A program made the position numbers and the translations under genes. Of a stretch of DNA of 64,000 nucleotides, positions 38,564 through 47,473 are shown piece after piece. Under the pieces are notes generated by a model. The model was given only the letters and a program-made list of their open reading frames with translations, searched no databases and was not told the origin of the DNA. Source of the DNA: Erythrobacter sp. SCSIO 43205 (GTDB lineage Bacteria > Pseudomonadota > Alphaproteobacteria > Sphingomonadales > Sphingomonadaceae); assembly GCF_019904235.1 (NCBI RefSeq), contig NZ_CP063202.1, positions 2,542,001 to 2,606,000 on the forward strand, in the 5' to 3' direction. Within the stretch, counting starts at the first letter, position 1; every line of letters begins with the position of its first letter.

Positions 38564-40021
38564 TTATTCCGCGTTGTCCGCAACAAACTGATCGATCAGC
38601 CGCGCGCCGTAACCCGTCGCGCCCTTCTCGTGGGTCGCGCCCGGCTTATCCGACCACACCATGCCAGCGATGTCGCAGTGCGCCCACGCCACGCCCTTTT
38701 TAATGAAGCGCTGGAGGAATTGCGCCGCCGTGATCGAGCCTGCCCAGCGTCCACCGATGTTCTTCATGTCTGCAATCGGTGAGTTGATGAGCTTGTCATA
38801 CTCTGGCCCAAGCGGCATCCGCCACAGCTTGTCATCGGTCGCTTTGCCAGCGGCAAGCAAGCCATCGGCAAGCGCATCGTCATTGGCAAACAGACCGCCG
38901 TGCTCATTGCCAAGCGCGACCATCATCGCACCGGTAAGCGTTGCAAAATCAACCACGTGCGCGGGGTCAAACTCTTCCTGTGCCCAGTGAAGCGCATCGC
39001 ACAGCACAAGACGCCCTTCGGCATCGGTGTTGAGCACTTCGATTGTCTGGCCGCTCATGCTGGTGACCACGTCGCCGGGACGCTGAGCGTTGCCGTCGGG
39101 CATATTCTCAACCAATCCCATCACGCCCACGACATTGGCTTTCGCCTTGCGCGAGACGAGCGCGAGCATACCGCCCGCAACCGCGCCAGCGCCGCCCATG
39201 TCCCACTTCATATCTTCCATGCCGGGTGCTGGTTTGATCGAGATACCGCCCGTGTCGAAGGTTACGCCTTTGCCGACGAATACGCTCGGCTTGTCGCCTT
39301 CATTGCCGCCGTTCCATTTGATCGCAAGCAGCTTGGATTCGCGGCGTGAACCTTGTCCCACGCCGAGCAGCGCGCCCATGCCAAGCTCGGTCATTTCTTT
39401 CTCGCCAAGAACGATGATCTGTGCGCCCGTACCTTCGAAAGCTTCTTTACAAAGCTCAACGAAGCTCTCGGGGTAAACGATGTTTGCAGGCTCAGTCACG
39501 AGCTTCTTCGTAAACTCAACGCCGCGCGCAATCGCGGCCTGACGTTCCCAATCGGCGTCTGTGCCTTCGGGTGCGCCGACAACGTGAACGGTTTTCAGCG
39601 AGATTTGCTTGTCGCTGGCAAGCTTGGTGCGATATTTGTCATAGGCCCAGCTGCGCAGTTTCGCGCCCAGCAGAACCGCGCCCGCGTCTGCCGCCGAAAG
39701 ATCCGCTTGCGACAGATCAAGGACCAGCGCCTCTTCGCCTGAGCGCAGATATTTAGCGATCACTGCGCCGCCTGCCTTTTCAAGGTTCAGGCGGCGATTG
39801 TCTGCGCCTTTCTCTCCTGCGCCAACCAAAGCGATGCGCGCAAAGGCATCGCCGCTCGCCGTGAAACCTTCGAACACCTGCCCCGGCGCGGCTTTGAAGC
39901 GCGAGCTTTCCGCTCCTTTGACCAAAGCTGTATCAAGCCCGTCTGGCATCGCACCCTTGTTGACGATTGTCGCTGTAAGGTTGATCTGCGAAGGCGCGGT
40001 GTTGGTAAACTCGATTTGCAT
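38564..40021 (-). CDS. pepA: Leucyl aminopeptidase (M17)
   Basis: A 485-aa di-metal aminopeptidase. The C-terminal catalytic domain has GKGVTFDTGGISIKPAPGM and the signature NTDAEGRLVLCD, with metal-binding Asp/Glu and the catalytic Lys/Arg. It removes N-terminal residues in peptide turnover. First gene of the minus-strand set leading to holC and ndk. Confidence 0.97.
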   Translation of the reverse strand: MQIEFTNTAPSQINLTATIVNKGAMPDGLDTALVKGAESSRFKAAPGQVFEGFTASGDAFARIALVGAGEKGADNRRLNLEKAGGAVIAKYLRSGEEALVLDLSQADLSAADAGAVLLGAKLRSWAYDKYRTKLASDKQISLKTVHVVGAPEGTDADWERQAAIARGVEFTKKLVTEPANIVYPESFVELCKEAFEGTGAQIIVLGEKEMTELGMGALLGVGQGSRRESKLLAIKWNGGNEGDKPSVFVGKGVTFDTGGISIKPAPGMEDMKWDMGGAGAVAGGMLALVSRKAKANVVGVMGLVENMPDGNAQRPGDVVTSMSGQTIEVLNTDAEGRLVLCDALHWAQEEFDPAHVVDFATLTGAMMVALGNEHGGLFANDDALADGLLAAGKATDDKLWRMPLGPEYDKLINSPIADMKNIGGRWAGSITAAQFLQRFIKKGVAWAHCDIAGMVWSDKPGATHEKGATGYGARLIDQFVADNAE

Positions 40022-40164
40022 GACTGCTCCGGCTGATTAAGCTTCTGAGAGGGCGGGGTGATTTGCGAAATTGATCACGGCTGATGAACAGCTGAGTGTG
40101 GGCAAAAGTTCCTCACGCCCCAAACCCGATTGCGATTAAGCGTGAGCGGTGCAATAGGCAAGCC

Positions 40165-42414
40165 ATGGCGGCAAGTTTCAGCGTCAGGATGGAGCCTTTG
40201 TGGCGCGCGACAGGTGTGGCGACGCTGAGCCTTTGCGCGCTCAGCGCCCCTCTGGCTGCGCAGGATCAGACGGACAGCCCGCAAGAAACACCCATCGAGG
40301 ATGTGGCAAGCGACGAGCCGATCACATTCGAGGCCGACAGCGTCGATTATGATTCGGGCCAGGAACGCATCACCGCGCGCGGCAATGTGATCTTGCGCAA
40401 CAAGGACGCCAGCGTTCGCGCCGATGAGGTCGAATGGGACCGCACCACGGCGACTATCACTGCGCGCGGCAATGTGCGTTTCGTCGATCGCTCAGGCAAT
40501 CAGATTTTCACCGAAACGGTGCAATTGAACGACGCCTTTGAAGCGGGCGAAATGGACGATCTGCTGCTTGCCCTTCGCACCGGCGGACGACTTGCTGCGC
40601 GCTCTGCTGAACGCGGCGAAGATGGTGTCGTATTGCTCAATGATGCGGCCTATTCCGCCTGCCCCGTCACTGATGAGGCAGGTTGCGAGCGCGACCCAAG
40701 CTGGCGCATCACCGCAAGCCGCATAAGCTATGACCCTGAACAAAGCCGCATCCGCTTCGATGGCGCTATGCTGGAGCTGTTCGGGGCTCGGCTGATCCCC
40801 CTGCCCGGCCTTGCGCTTCGCACCGATGGCGCTGCGGAAAGCGGATTTCTCATCCCCAACATCCGTTTTGATCAGGTCAACGGGCTTGAGGTGTCAGGCG
40901 AATATTATTGGCGCATGGCGGACAATAAAGAGCTGACGCTTGGCACTCATGTCTATACCGACGCAGCGCCTATGGCGCGCGCCCAGTTTCGCCACTTTAC
41001 GGAAAAAGGTGCTTATCAAATAACGGGCTATGCGACGAACAGCCGGCGCGTGGCTAATTTCGGCGTTGCGCCCACGACCGAGAGCGATCCGCGCGGCTAT
41101 CTTGCGGCCAATGGCCGCTTTATCTTCTCGCCGGAATGGAGCCTAACGGGCTCGATCCGCCTTGCCTCTGACCGCACTTTCCTGCGCCGTTATGACATCA
41201 GCCGCGATGACCGTTTGCGCTCGACAATCAATCTGGAGCGCATCGACGACAATTCCTATTTCAGCCTCGCCGGATGGGCGACCCAAACGCTGAGGATTGC
41301 GGCCGATCAGGGGCAGATCCCGCTCGCCGTCCCTGCGCTTGATTACCGTCAGAGGTTGGGGCGCGAAGTGTTGGGCGGCACGGTCGAATTTCAGGCTAAC
41401 ACCGTCGCCCTGATCCGCGACGAGGGACAGGACACGCAGCGCGCTTTTGCCGGGGCCAAATGGGATTTGAGCACGCTGACCGGACTTGGCCAGATGGTGA
41501 CGCTAACCGGCCTTGTGCGCGGCGATGTGTACAACACCGAGGATACACTCTCGACCCTTACCCAGGTTTATCGCGGGAATGAAGGCTGGACCACCAGAGG
41601 CGTTGCCACCGCCGCTGTCGATGTCGAGTGGCCATTTGTGGGTGAGGCTTTCGGCGGCACGCAAGTTCTCACCCCAAGGGTCCAATTCGTCGCCAGCCCC
41701 AATATCCGCAATCTCGCCGTGCCAAACGAGGATGCGCGCGCAATCGACCTTGAGGATTCCAATCTCTTCGCGCTCAACCGCTTTTCCGGCTATGACCGGG
41801 TCGAAGACGGCGCGCGGGTCACATACGGCTTTGACTGGGAATTGAACCGTCCCGGCTGGCGGGTCAAAACCAATATCGGGCAAAGCTATCGCCTTACCAA
41901 TGAGGAAGAGATTTTCCCCGATGGGACAGGCTTGTCGGACCGTTTCTCCGACTTCGTTGGCCGGACCGAGGTTCGCTATAAGAACTTTGTCTCCTTCACC
42001 CACCGTTTCCGCCTCGATAAAGACAATTTCGCGGTGCGCCGTAACGAGATTGACGCGACCATCGGATCGCAGCGCAACTATGTCGAGATTGGCTATCTGC
42101 GGCTCAATCGGAACATTCAAACCGTCGAAGATTTGAGCGACCGGGAAGAGGTGCGCGCGGCTGCGCGTGTGACCATTGGACGCAATTGGTCAGTCTTTGG
42201 CTCTGGCGTGTTCAACCTCACTAATGAAAACGAAGACCCGGTCTTTGCACCTGACGGATTTGAACCCATCCGCACGCGGCTTGGCATTGCCTATCGCGAT
42301 GATTGCATCGAGTTTGGCGCAACCTGGCGGCGCGACTTCATCACCTTTGGCGATGCCGAACAGGGTAACTCTTTCCGCCTGTTTTTTGCCTTGCGCAATC
42401 TGGGCTTCAGATAA
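40165..42414 (+). CDS. lptD: LPS assembly outer-membrane protein LptD
   Basis: About 749 aa. A signal peptide (GVATLSLCALSAPLAAQ) is followed by an LptA-like beta-jellyroll (ITFEADSVDYDSGQERITARGNV, cited in parts) and then a beta-barrel ending in aromatic LGFR. It inserts lipopolysaccharide in the outer leaflet. ATG 40165 is taken; ATG 40189 is equally possible, while the frame from 40096 has no signal-like start. First gene of lptD-surA-pdxA-rsmA, a conserved envelope/translation cluster. Confidence 0.94.
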   Translation: MAASFSVRMEPLWRATGVATLSLCALSAPLAAQDQTDSPQETPIEDVASDEPITFEADSVDYDSGQERITARGNVILRNKDASVRADEVEWDRTTATITARGNVRFVDRSGNQIFTETVQLNDAFEAGEMDDLLLALRTGGRLAARSAERGEDGVVLLNDAAYSACPVTDEAGCERDPSWRITASRISYDPEQSRIRFDGAMLELFGARLIPLPGLALRTDGAAESGFLIPNIRFDQVNGLEVSGEYYWRMADNKELTLGTHVYTDAAPMARAQFRHFTEKGAYQITGYATNSRRVANFGVAPTTESDPRGYLAANGRFIFSPEWSLTGSIRLASDRTFLRRYDISRDDRLRSTINLERIDDNSYFSLAGWATQTLRIAADQGQIPLAVPALDYRQRLGREVLGGTVEFQANTVALIRDEGQDTQRAFAGAKWDLSTLTGLGQMVTLTGLVRGDVYNTEDTLSTLTQVYRGNEGWTTRGVATAAVDVEWPFVGEAFGGTQVLTPRVQFVASPNIRNLAVPNEDARAIDLEDSNLFALNRFSGYDRVEDGARVTYGFDWELNRPGWRVKTNIGQSYRLTNEEEIFPDGTGLSDRFSDFVGRTEVRYKNFVSFTHRFRLDKDNFAVRRNEIDATIGSQRNYVEIGYLRLNRNIQTVEDLSDREEVRAAARVTIGRNWSVFGSGVFNLTNENEDPVFAPDGFEPIRTRLGIAYRDDCIEFGATWRRDFITFGDAEQGNSFRLFFALRNLGFR

Positions 42415-42512
42415 AGAGCGCGGGCGCGTTGGCAGTTTACAAAAAAGCCGTTAAAGAGCCTGACAAACACGCTCAGCCAGCGTTAAGCTGGCGATTTGTA
42501 GGAGGGGGCGAG

Positions 42513-42608
42513 ATGGCAAAGGCGCCAATGGACGGGCGTCCTCGACAACGCCTCGGGCTTGGCGGGACATATTGGCCCACTCCTATGCAAACACACATTG
42601 AAATTTGA
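42513..42608 (+). CDS. Possible 31-codon leader ORF coupled to surA
   Basis: ATG 42513 is preceded by AGGAGG (42500-42505, 7-bp spacing), the best ribosome binding site in this gap. The frame (MAKAPMDGRPRQRLGLGG...) ends TGA at 42606-42608, overlapping an in-frame ATG of surA (TGATG). A CCAGC-GTTAA-GCTGG hairpin lies just upstream (near 42476). The encoded peptide has no recognised similarity; its role may be to couple translation. Confidence 0.4.
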   Translation: MAKAPMDGRPRQRLGLGGTYWPTPMQTHIEI

Positions 42609-44014
42609 TGCGAGATACCGGGATCAACATGGTGACCTTGAAGGCTTTTTCTACAATGCGCAGCTCTCTTCTGGCGCTTGGCGTCGCGGCGATGGCCGCC
42701 ACAAGCCTGCCCGTCGCAGCGCCGCTTTCGGCACAAAACGCGAGCCCAGCGCCCCCCGCGCAAGCGCCCACCAACCCTTTTGGTCTGCCTGACAACATCA
42801 ACCTGCTTGGCAGCAACAGCCCGAATGAACGCAGCGCGACCGCGATGGTCAATGGCTATGTCATCACCGGCACTGATATTGACCAGCGCGTGGCACTCGT
42901 CACCAATGCGTCCGATAACGAGATTGCGGGCGAGGAATTGCAACGCCTTCGTGCGCAAGTCTTGCGCAATCTGATCGATGAAACGATCAAGATTCAGGCG
43001 GCAGAGGCTCAGGAAATCGGCATTGAGAAAGCGCAGGTTGAGCAAACCTATAACCAACTCGCCGCGCAAAACTTCCCTGACAATCCAGCAGGGATGGACG
43101 CCTATCTCAAATCCATCGGTTCCTCCCCCGACGCGCTCAAACGCCAGATCGAAGGCGAGCTTGCATGGGACAATCTTATCCGCCGCAACATCAGCCCGTT
43201 CGTAAACGTCGCCGCTGAAGAAGTGACCGGAATTCTCGAACGGCTCGAAGCATCGCGCGGGACCGAAGAATATCGTCTCGGCGAAATTTACATGAGCGCA
43301 ACCGATGAAAACCGCGAGGCGGTGATCCAGAATATGCAGCGCATTGTCGAGCAATTGCAGGCAGGCGGCAGCTTTGTCGCTTATGCGCGCCAGTTTTCGG
43401 AAGCCTCGACTGCGGTGACAGGCGGCGATACGGACTTCTTGCGCCTTGCCACACTGCCCGGCCCCATGGCCGAAGCGGTGCGCGGGATGCAGCCGGGCCA
43501 ATTGGTCGGCCCCATCGCCATCCCCGGCGGCTACACCATCATCTATCTGATCGACAAACGTCAGGTCTTGATGGCCGATCCGCGCGACGCAGTGCTCAGC
43601 TTGAAACAGATTTCCATCGACCTTGCACCGGGTATCAGCGAAGCTGAAGCGACCGCTCAGATCGAGCAATTTGGCGAAGCCGTTCGCTCCATGCGCGGCT
43701 GTTCGAACGCGGATGAAGTGGCGCGCGCTATTGGTGCCTCGGTTGTTTCAAACCCGGAAATTCAGGTGCGCCAGTTGCCCGATCAATTGCAGAACATTCT
43801 GCTCAATTTGCAAGTTGGGCAAGCAACGCCCCCGTTTGGAACCGCTGATGACGGTGTGCGGGTGCTGATGCTGTGTGGACGCGATGACCCGCAGCAAGCC
43901 GGCGCGCCGACCTTCCAGTCGGTGATGAACTCAATTGAGGAAGAGCGCATCAACAAGCGCGCTCAGCGTTACCTGCGCGACCTGCGCAACGACGCATACG
44001 TTCAGTACAATTAA
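42608..44014 (+). CDS. surA: Peptidylprolyl isomerase SurA
   Basis: About 468 aa from ATG 42608 (461 from ATG 42629; 452 from ATG 42656). The signal peptide is RSSLLALGVAAMAATS with cleavage near PLSAQ. An N-terminal SurA_N chaperone region (VNGYVITGTDIDQRVAL...) is followed by two parvulin-type segments (EEYRLGEIYMS... and FSEASTAVTGGDTDFL). SurA folds outer-membrane proteins in the periplasm, including LptD, which fits its place directly after lptD. The start is uncertain because of the overlapping leader ORF. Confidence 0.9.
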   Translation: MRDTGINMVTLKAFSTMRSSLLALGVAAMAATSLPVAAPLSAQNASPAPPAQAPTNPFGLPDNINLLGSNSPNERSATAMVNGYVITGTDIDQRVALVTNASDNEIAGEELQRLRAQVLRNLIDETIKIQAAEAQEIGIEKAQVEQTYNQLAAQNFPDNPAGMDAYLKSIGSSPDALKRQIEGELAWDNLIRRNISPFVNVAAEEVTGILERLEASRGTEEYRLGEIYMSATDENREAVIQNMQRIVEQLQAGGSFVAYARQFSEASTAVTGGDTDFLRLATLPGPMAEAVRGMQPGQLVGPIAIPGGYTIIYLIDKRQVLMADPRDAVLSLKQISIDLAPGISEAEATAQIEQFGEAVRSMRGCSNADEVARAIGASVVSNPEIQVRQLPDQLQNILLNLQVGQATPPFGTADDGVRVLMLCGRDDPQQAGAPTFQSVMNSIEEERINKRAQRYLRDLRNDAYVQYN

Positions 44015-44029
44015 GGGCAGCGCGCGCAG

Positions 44030-45031
44030 GTGACAGCACTGCCGCTTGCCCTTTCACTAGGTGATCCTGCCGGGATCGGACCGGAGATAATCTTGGATGC
44101 CTACGCCGCGCTTTGCAGTGGTGAGCGGGCCTTCTTCGTGGTCGGCGGTTTTGACGTACTTCAAGCGTGTGCCAAATCTCGCGGGCATAGATTTCCGATT
44201 ATCACGATTGGGGAGCCTTGCGAGGCGGGTGAAGCTTTCAGTGAAGGCTTGCCCGTGCTTGCCGGAGCCGATGCCAGCTACACCCCCGGCGCGCCCAATG
44301 ACGAAGGCGCAGCGCTCGCAATGCACTCGCTTGCAGAAAGCGTGCGCTGCGTGCTGCTCGACCAGGCAAGCGGGGTGGTGACCGCTCCTGTCAGCAAAAG
44401 CCAGCTTGCGCGCGTCGGCTTCGATTTTCCGGGCCAGACCGAATTTCTTGCCAGCGTGTGCGGTCTTGCACCTGAAGACGCGGTGATGATGCTCGCAGGG
44501 CCCACCTTGCGCACAGTGCCCCTCACCGTGCACGTCGCTTTGTCTCAGGTCCCACGGCTGATCTCGCGTGAGTTGATCGAGCATAAGGCGGGCATTGTTG
44601 ATGCAGGGCTCAGGCGTGATTTCGGCATTACCACTCCGCGCATCGCGATTTCCGGCCTCAACCCGCACAATGGCGAAGACGGCAAATTTGGCGACGAAGA
44701 GCCCAGCGTGATCGAACCCGCGATAGAGGCTCTGCGCGAGCGCGGCGTCGGCGCGTTTGGCCCTGTGCCAGCCGATGCCCTTTTCACCGCCCCCATCCGC
44801 CCAAGCTTTGATGCGGCGATCTGTATGTATCATGATCAGGCGCTCATTCCGATCAAGGCGCTGGAATTTGACGAGGGCGTCAATGTGACGCTGGGCCTGC
44901 CCATCATCCGCACCTCGCCTGACCATGGCACCGCTTTCGACATTGCGGGCACGGGAGAGGCGAACGCAGGGGCAATGCTTGCCGCGATCCGCATGGCGGG
45001 CGAAATGGCAAGAGCGCGGGCGAAGCTTTAA
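44030..45031 (+). CDS. pdxA: 4-hydroxythreonine-4-phosphate dehydrogenase
   Basis: A 333-aa enzyme of pyridoxal phosphate synthesis, starting at GTG 44030. Family marks: SLGDPAGIGPEI, VTAPVSKSQL, GQTEFLA, SGLNPHNGEDGKFGDEE and CMYHDQALIPIKAL with the metal-binding His residues. The TAA is directly adjacent to the GTG of rsmA, so the two are coupled. Confidence 0.97.
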   Translation: MTALPLALSLGDPAGIGPEIILDAYAALCSGERAFFVVGGFDVLQACAKSRGHRFPIITIGEPCEAGEAFSEGLPVLAGADASYTPGAPNDEGAALAMHSLAESVRCVLLDQASGVVTAPVSKSQLARVGFDFPGQTEFLASVCGLAPEDAVMMLAGPTLRTVPLTVHVALSQVPRLISRELIEHKAGIVDAGLRRDFGITTPRIAISGLNPHNGEDGKFGDEEPSVIEPAIEALRERGVGAFGPVPADALFTAPIRPSFDAAICMYHDQALIPIKALEFDEGVNVTLGLPIIRTSPDHGTAFDIAGTGEANAGAMLAAIRMAGEMARARAKL

Positions 45032-45862
45032 GTGACCACCCTCCCCCCCATCCGCGAAACCATCGCGCGCCACGGCCTTTCAGCAAGCAAGGCGTTGGGG
45101 CAGAACTTTCTGCTGGATGAGCAATTGCTTGATCGTATCGCGGCGCTTCCGGGCGACCTGTCAGGCGCGAGTGTCCTTGAAGTGGGCCCCGGGCCCGGCG
45201 GCCTTACCCGCGCTTTGTTGAGAGCGGGGGCGAATGTCACGGCGATTGAAATGGACGCGCGCTGCTTGCCAGCATTGGAGGAACTCTCCGACGCCTTTCC
45301 CGGTCAGCTAAGCGTCATTCAAGGCGATGCGATGAAGCTCGATCACTGTGAGATCATGCGTGGTGAGCCGTTCCACGTGCTCTCCAACCTGCCCTATAAT
45401 GTCGGGACCGCTCTTTTCGTGCGGTGGCTGTCGGGTGACGAATGGTCACCCCAATGGCAATCCCTCACCCTCATGTTCCAACGCGAGGTGGCCGAGCGCA
45501 TCGTCGCCAGCGCAGGCACATCCGCCTATGGCCGCCTAGCGGTACTGGCTCAGTGGCGAAGCAGTGCCAAGCTAGCGATGAAAGTCCACCGCAGCGCCTT
45601 TACCCCGCCGCCCAAAGTGATGAGCGCAATTGTCCATGTGACCCCCGGCGCGGCTCCTGAAGATGTCTCTGCAAGAATGCTAGAACGTCTGACCGAAGCC
45701 GCCTTTGGCCAGCGCCGCAAAATGCTGCGCCAGAGCCTTAAAGGCGTGCCCGGCGCGTTAGAAGCGCTGGAGGCAATCGGTATCGACCCCACACGCCGCG
45801 CAGAGACGGTAAGTGTTGAAGAGTTCGTGAAATTGGCACGCGCGCTAGGCACTCAACGTTAA
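45032..45862 (+). CDS. rsmA: 16S rRNA (adenine1518/1519-N6)-dimethyltransferase
   Basis: A 276-aa methyltransferase starting at GTG 45032. It begins with the typical LSASKALGQNFLLDEQ, motif I is VLEVGPGPGGLTRALL, and the catalytic motif is SNLPYNVGTALF (N-L-P-Y). It dimethylates two adenines at the 3' end of 16S rRNA. Last gene of the lptD cluster. Confidence 0.98.
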   Translation: MTTLPPIRETIARHGLSASKALGQNFLLDEQLLDRIAALPGDLSGASVLEVGPGPGGLTRALLRAGANVTAIEMDARCLPALEELSDAFPGQLSVIQGDAMKLDHCEIMRGEPFHVLSNLPYNVGTALFVRWLSGDEWSPQWQSLTLMFQREVAERIVASAGTSAYGRLAVLAQWRSSAKLAMKVHRSAFTPPPKVMSAIVHVTPGAAPEDVSARMLERLTEAAFGQRRKMLRQSLKGVPGALEALEAIGIDPTRRAETVSVEEFVKLARALGTQR

Positions 45863-45912
45863 GGGTTTTCCACTAAGCCATCGGCGTTGCCAAGGCATTA
45901 CGGAAAGAACCG

Positions 45913-46482
45913 ATGATTGAAACGAACAATATGATCGAAGGCCCTATCGAGTTCACAGCTGACATCGATATCGACCGCCCTGCAGCTGATGTGTTCCCTT
46001 TGATCGATGTGGCCAACCCACGCTTTCGCTCTGCGCAATCGGGAGCAATCGTTAAGCGCGTCGAAGGCACCGAAGATCGCTTCGAGATGGTCATCGAAGG
46101 CCTCGAAACCGTCTTCAAATTTCATGTGACCGAGCGGATTGAAGGCGAAAAACACGCGCTTATTTCCACAATGGAGCCTCAGCTGTTCGCACTGGCCAAA
46201 TCAGTTGAAACCCATGAGATCGAGCCAACCAGTGACAGCTCGTGCAAAGTCACGCTCAAGACCTTCGCAACCTTCGACAGCGATCTTTCAATCGAACAGC
46301 TGGCAAGCGAAGCTGCCATGATGAGCCGCGCAGTGGTGAGCGAACTGGAGAAGCTCAAAACGCTTGCTGAAGAAGGCATGGAAGGCCTCAAGGCAATGGA
46401 AGATGCCGAAATGGGTTTCTGCTTCGATTTTGATTTGAACGACCTCGACGTCGATTGGGACGATATCGAGGCGCAGCATTAG
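45913..46482 (+). CDS. SRPBCC-fold protein of unknown function
   Basis: A 189-aa protein. Residues 8-150 read like a START/Bet v1 ligand-binding domain (IEFTADIDIDRPAADVFPLIDV..., then VEGTEDRFEMVIEG). The C-terminus is acidic and Asp-rich (FDFDLNDLDVDWDDIE). Alternative starts at 45913 and 45931 are close. Conserved motifs for a known substrate are not visible. It is 50 bp after rsmA and possibly in the same transcript. Confidence 0.7.
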   Translation: MIETNNMIEGPIEFTADIDIDRPAADVFPLIDVANPRFRSAQSGAIVKRVEGTEDRFEMVIEGLETVFKFHVTERIEGEKHALISTMEPQLFALAKSVETHEIEPTSDSSCKVTLKTFATFDSDLSIEQLASEAAMMSRAVVSELEKLKTLAEEGMEGLKAMEDAEMGFCFDFDLNDLDVDWDDIEAQH

Positions 46483-46494
46483 GGGCCGCGCGCT

Positions 46495-46860
46495 TCAACC
46501 AATCCCGAGCGACCTGTATGACAGATACATCACCAGCGGCGCGGTAAGGACACTCATCGCGAGGCTCACCATCGTGCGGGCGCTGTCGCGCTCTCCACCT
46601 TCCGCATCTGCCGCTGCGCGATAGAGGAAGAATAGCGCAATGAAGGCACCCAAAGTGCCAAGCGCCAGAAAACTCCCTGTAACAAAAAGGTCGGCATCAT
46701 ACCCACCTGCGATGCCTCCCCCAAACGCAAACAGGGCCAGCACTGGAGCGACGAAGGTGAGCGCGACGACCATTCCCAACAAAGGCGCAAGCGGACTGAG
46801 CGAAAGCAGAATCAGCGCGCCATGGGCCGCAACCGAAAATTTAAGCTTACCCTTGGTCAT
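46495..46860 (-). CDS. Small integral membrane protein, unknown function
   Basis: A 121-aa protein with about four hydrophobic helices (AAHGALILLSLSPLA; MVVALTFVAPVLALFAFGG; FLALGTLGAFIALFFLY; LAMSVLTAPLVMYLS). ATG 46860 overlaps the stop of the gene before it (4-bp ATGA). No known family. It is paired with the next gene upstream. Confidence 0.65.
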   Translation of the reverse strand: MTKGKLKFSVAAHGALILLSLSPLAPLLGMVVALTFVAPVLALFAFGGGIAGGYDADLFVTGSFLALGTLGAFIALFFLYRAAADAEGGERDSARTMVSLAMSVLTAPLVMYLSYRSLGIG

Positions 46861-47384
46861 CGCGCTTTTTCGAGGGTGCGAACCATTTCGGCGCGCTGGA
46901 GCATCAGGTCGAGCACCTCTGAATGCTGGGCTGCCCACTGCATAATGTTGGAAAACATGACAATTTCGATCCCTTCGACATCTTCCATCTGAATGCCATA
47001 TTCATTGCTCAGCATATCCCAGGCGGCAGGCTCCACCGTCATTTTGGCAAATGGCAGGAACAGGTCGCGATGGCCGAATTTGAAAGGCTGGACCATTGCA
47101 AGGCTCAATCCCTCTTTGTGCACCCGAACGTGCACGGGAGGATGACGATAGGATTTAAGGTCGCCCGACAGATGCCCCCAGCGAGCGCCCGGCTGCGAAA
47201 GCCGAACCGCTCCCGCCATCCGTCTCGCCAAGGGCTTTGGCAGTGTCATCGCGCCGTAATGCCGCTCAAACTCACGCCAGCGCGAATAGCTGGCGCTCAT
47301 GATGTAGAAGGCAATGCCGCCAAAAAAAGTAATGCTGAGCGCGCCGACAAACGCCAGGTATATCTGCTCGATAATCTCGCCCAT
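46857..47384 (-). CDS. Single-pass membrane protein, unknown function
   Basis: A 175-aa protein from ATG 47384 with GGAGG just upstream. One N-terminal transmembrane helix (IYLAFVGALSITFFGGIAFYI, cited as one helix of about 20 residues) is followed by a soluble domain with RHPPVHVRVHKEGLSLAMVQPF and DLFLPFAKMTVEPAAW. No known motif. Coupled to the 121-aa membrane protein, so they may work together. Confidence 0.65.
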   Translation of the reverse strand: MGEIIEQIYLAFVGALSITFFGGIAFYIMSASYSRWREFERHYGAMTLPKPLARRMAGAVRLSQPGARWGHLSGDLKSYRHPPVHVRVHKEGLSLAMVQPFKFGHRDLFLPFAKMTVEPAAWDMLSNEYGIQMEDVEGIEIVMFSNIMQWAAQHSEVLDLMLQRAEMVRTLEKAR

Positions 47385-47473
47385 GTGCACGCCTCCGGTG
47401 TCCGATGATCGCCCGCCGCAATCATCGCACACCGTAATCGCTTATGGTGGAGAAACGGTTTACCCCGCCTTCT

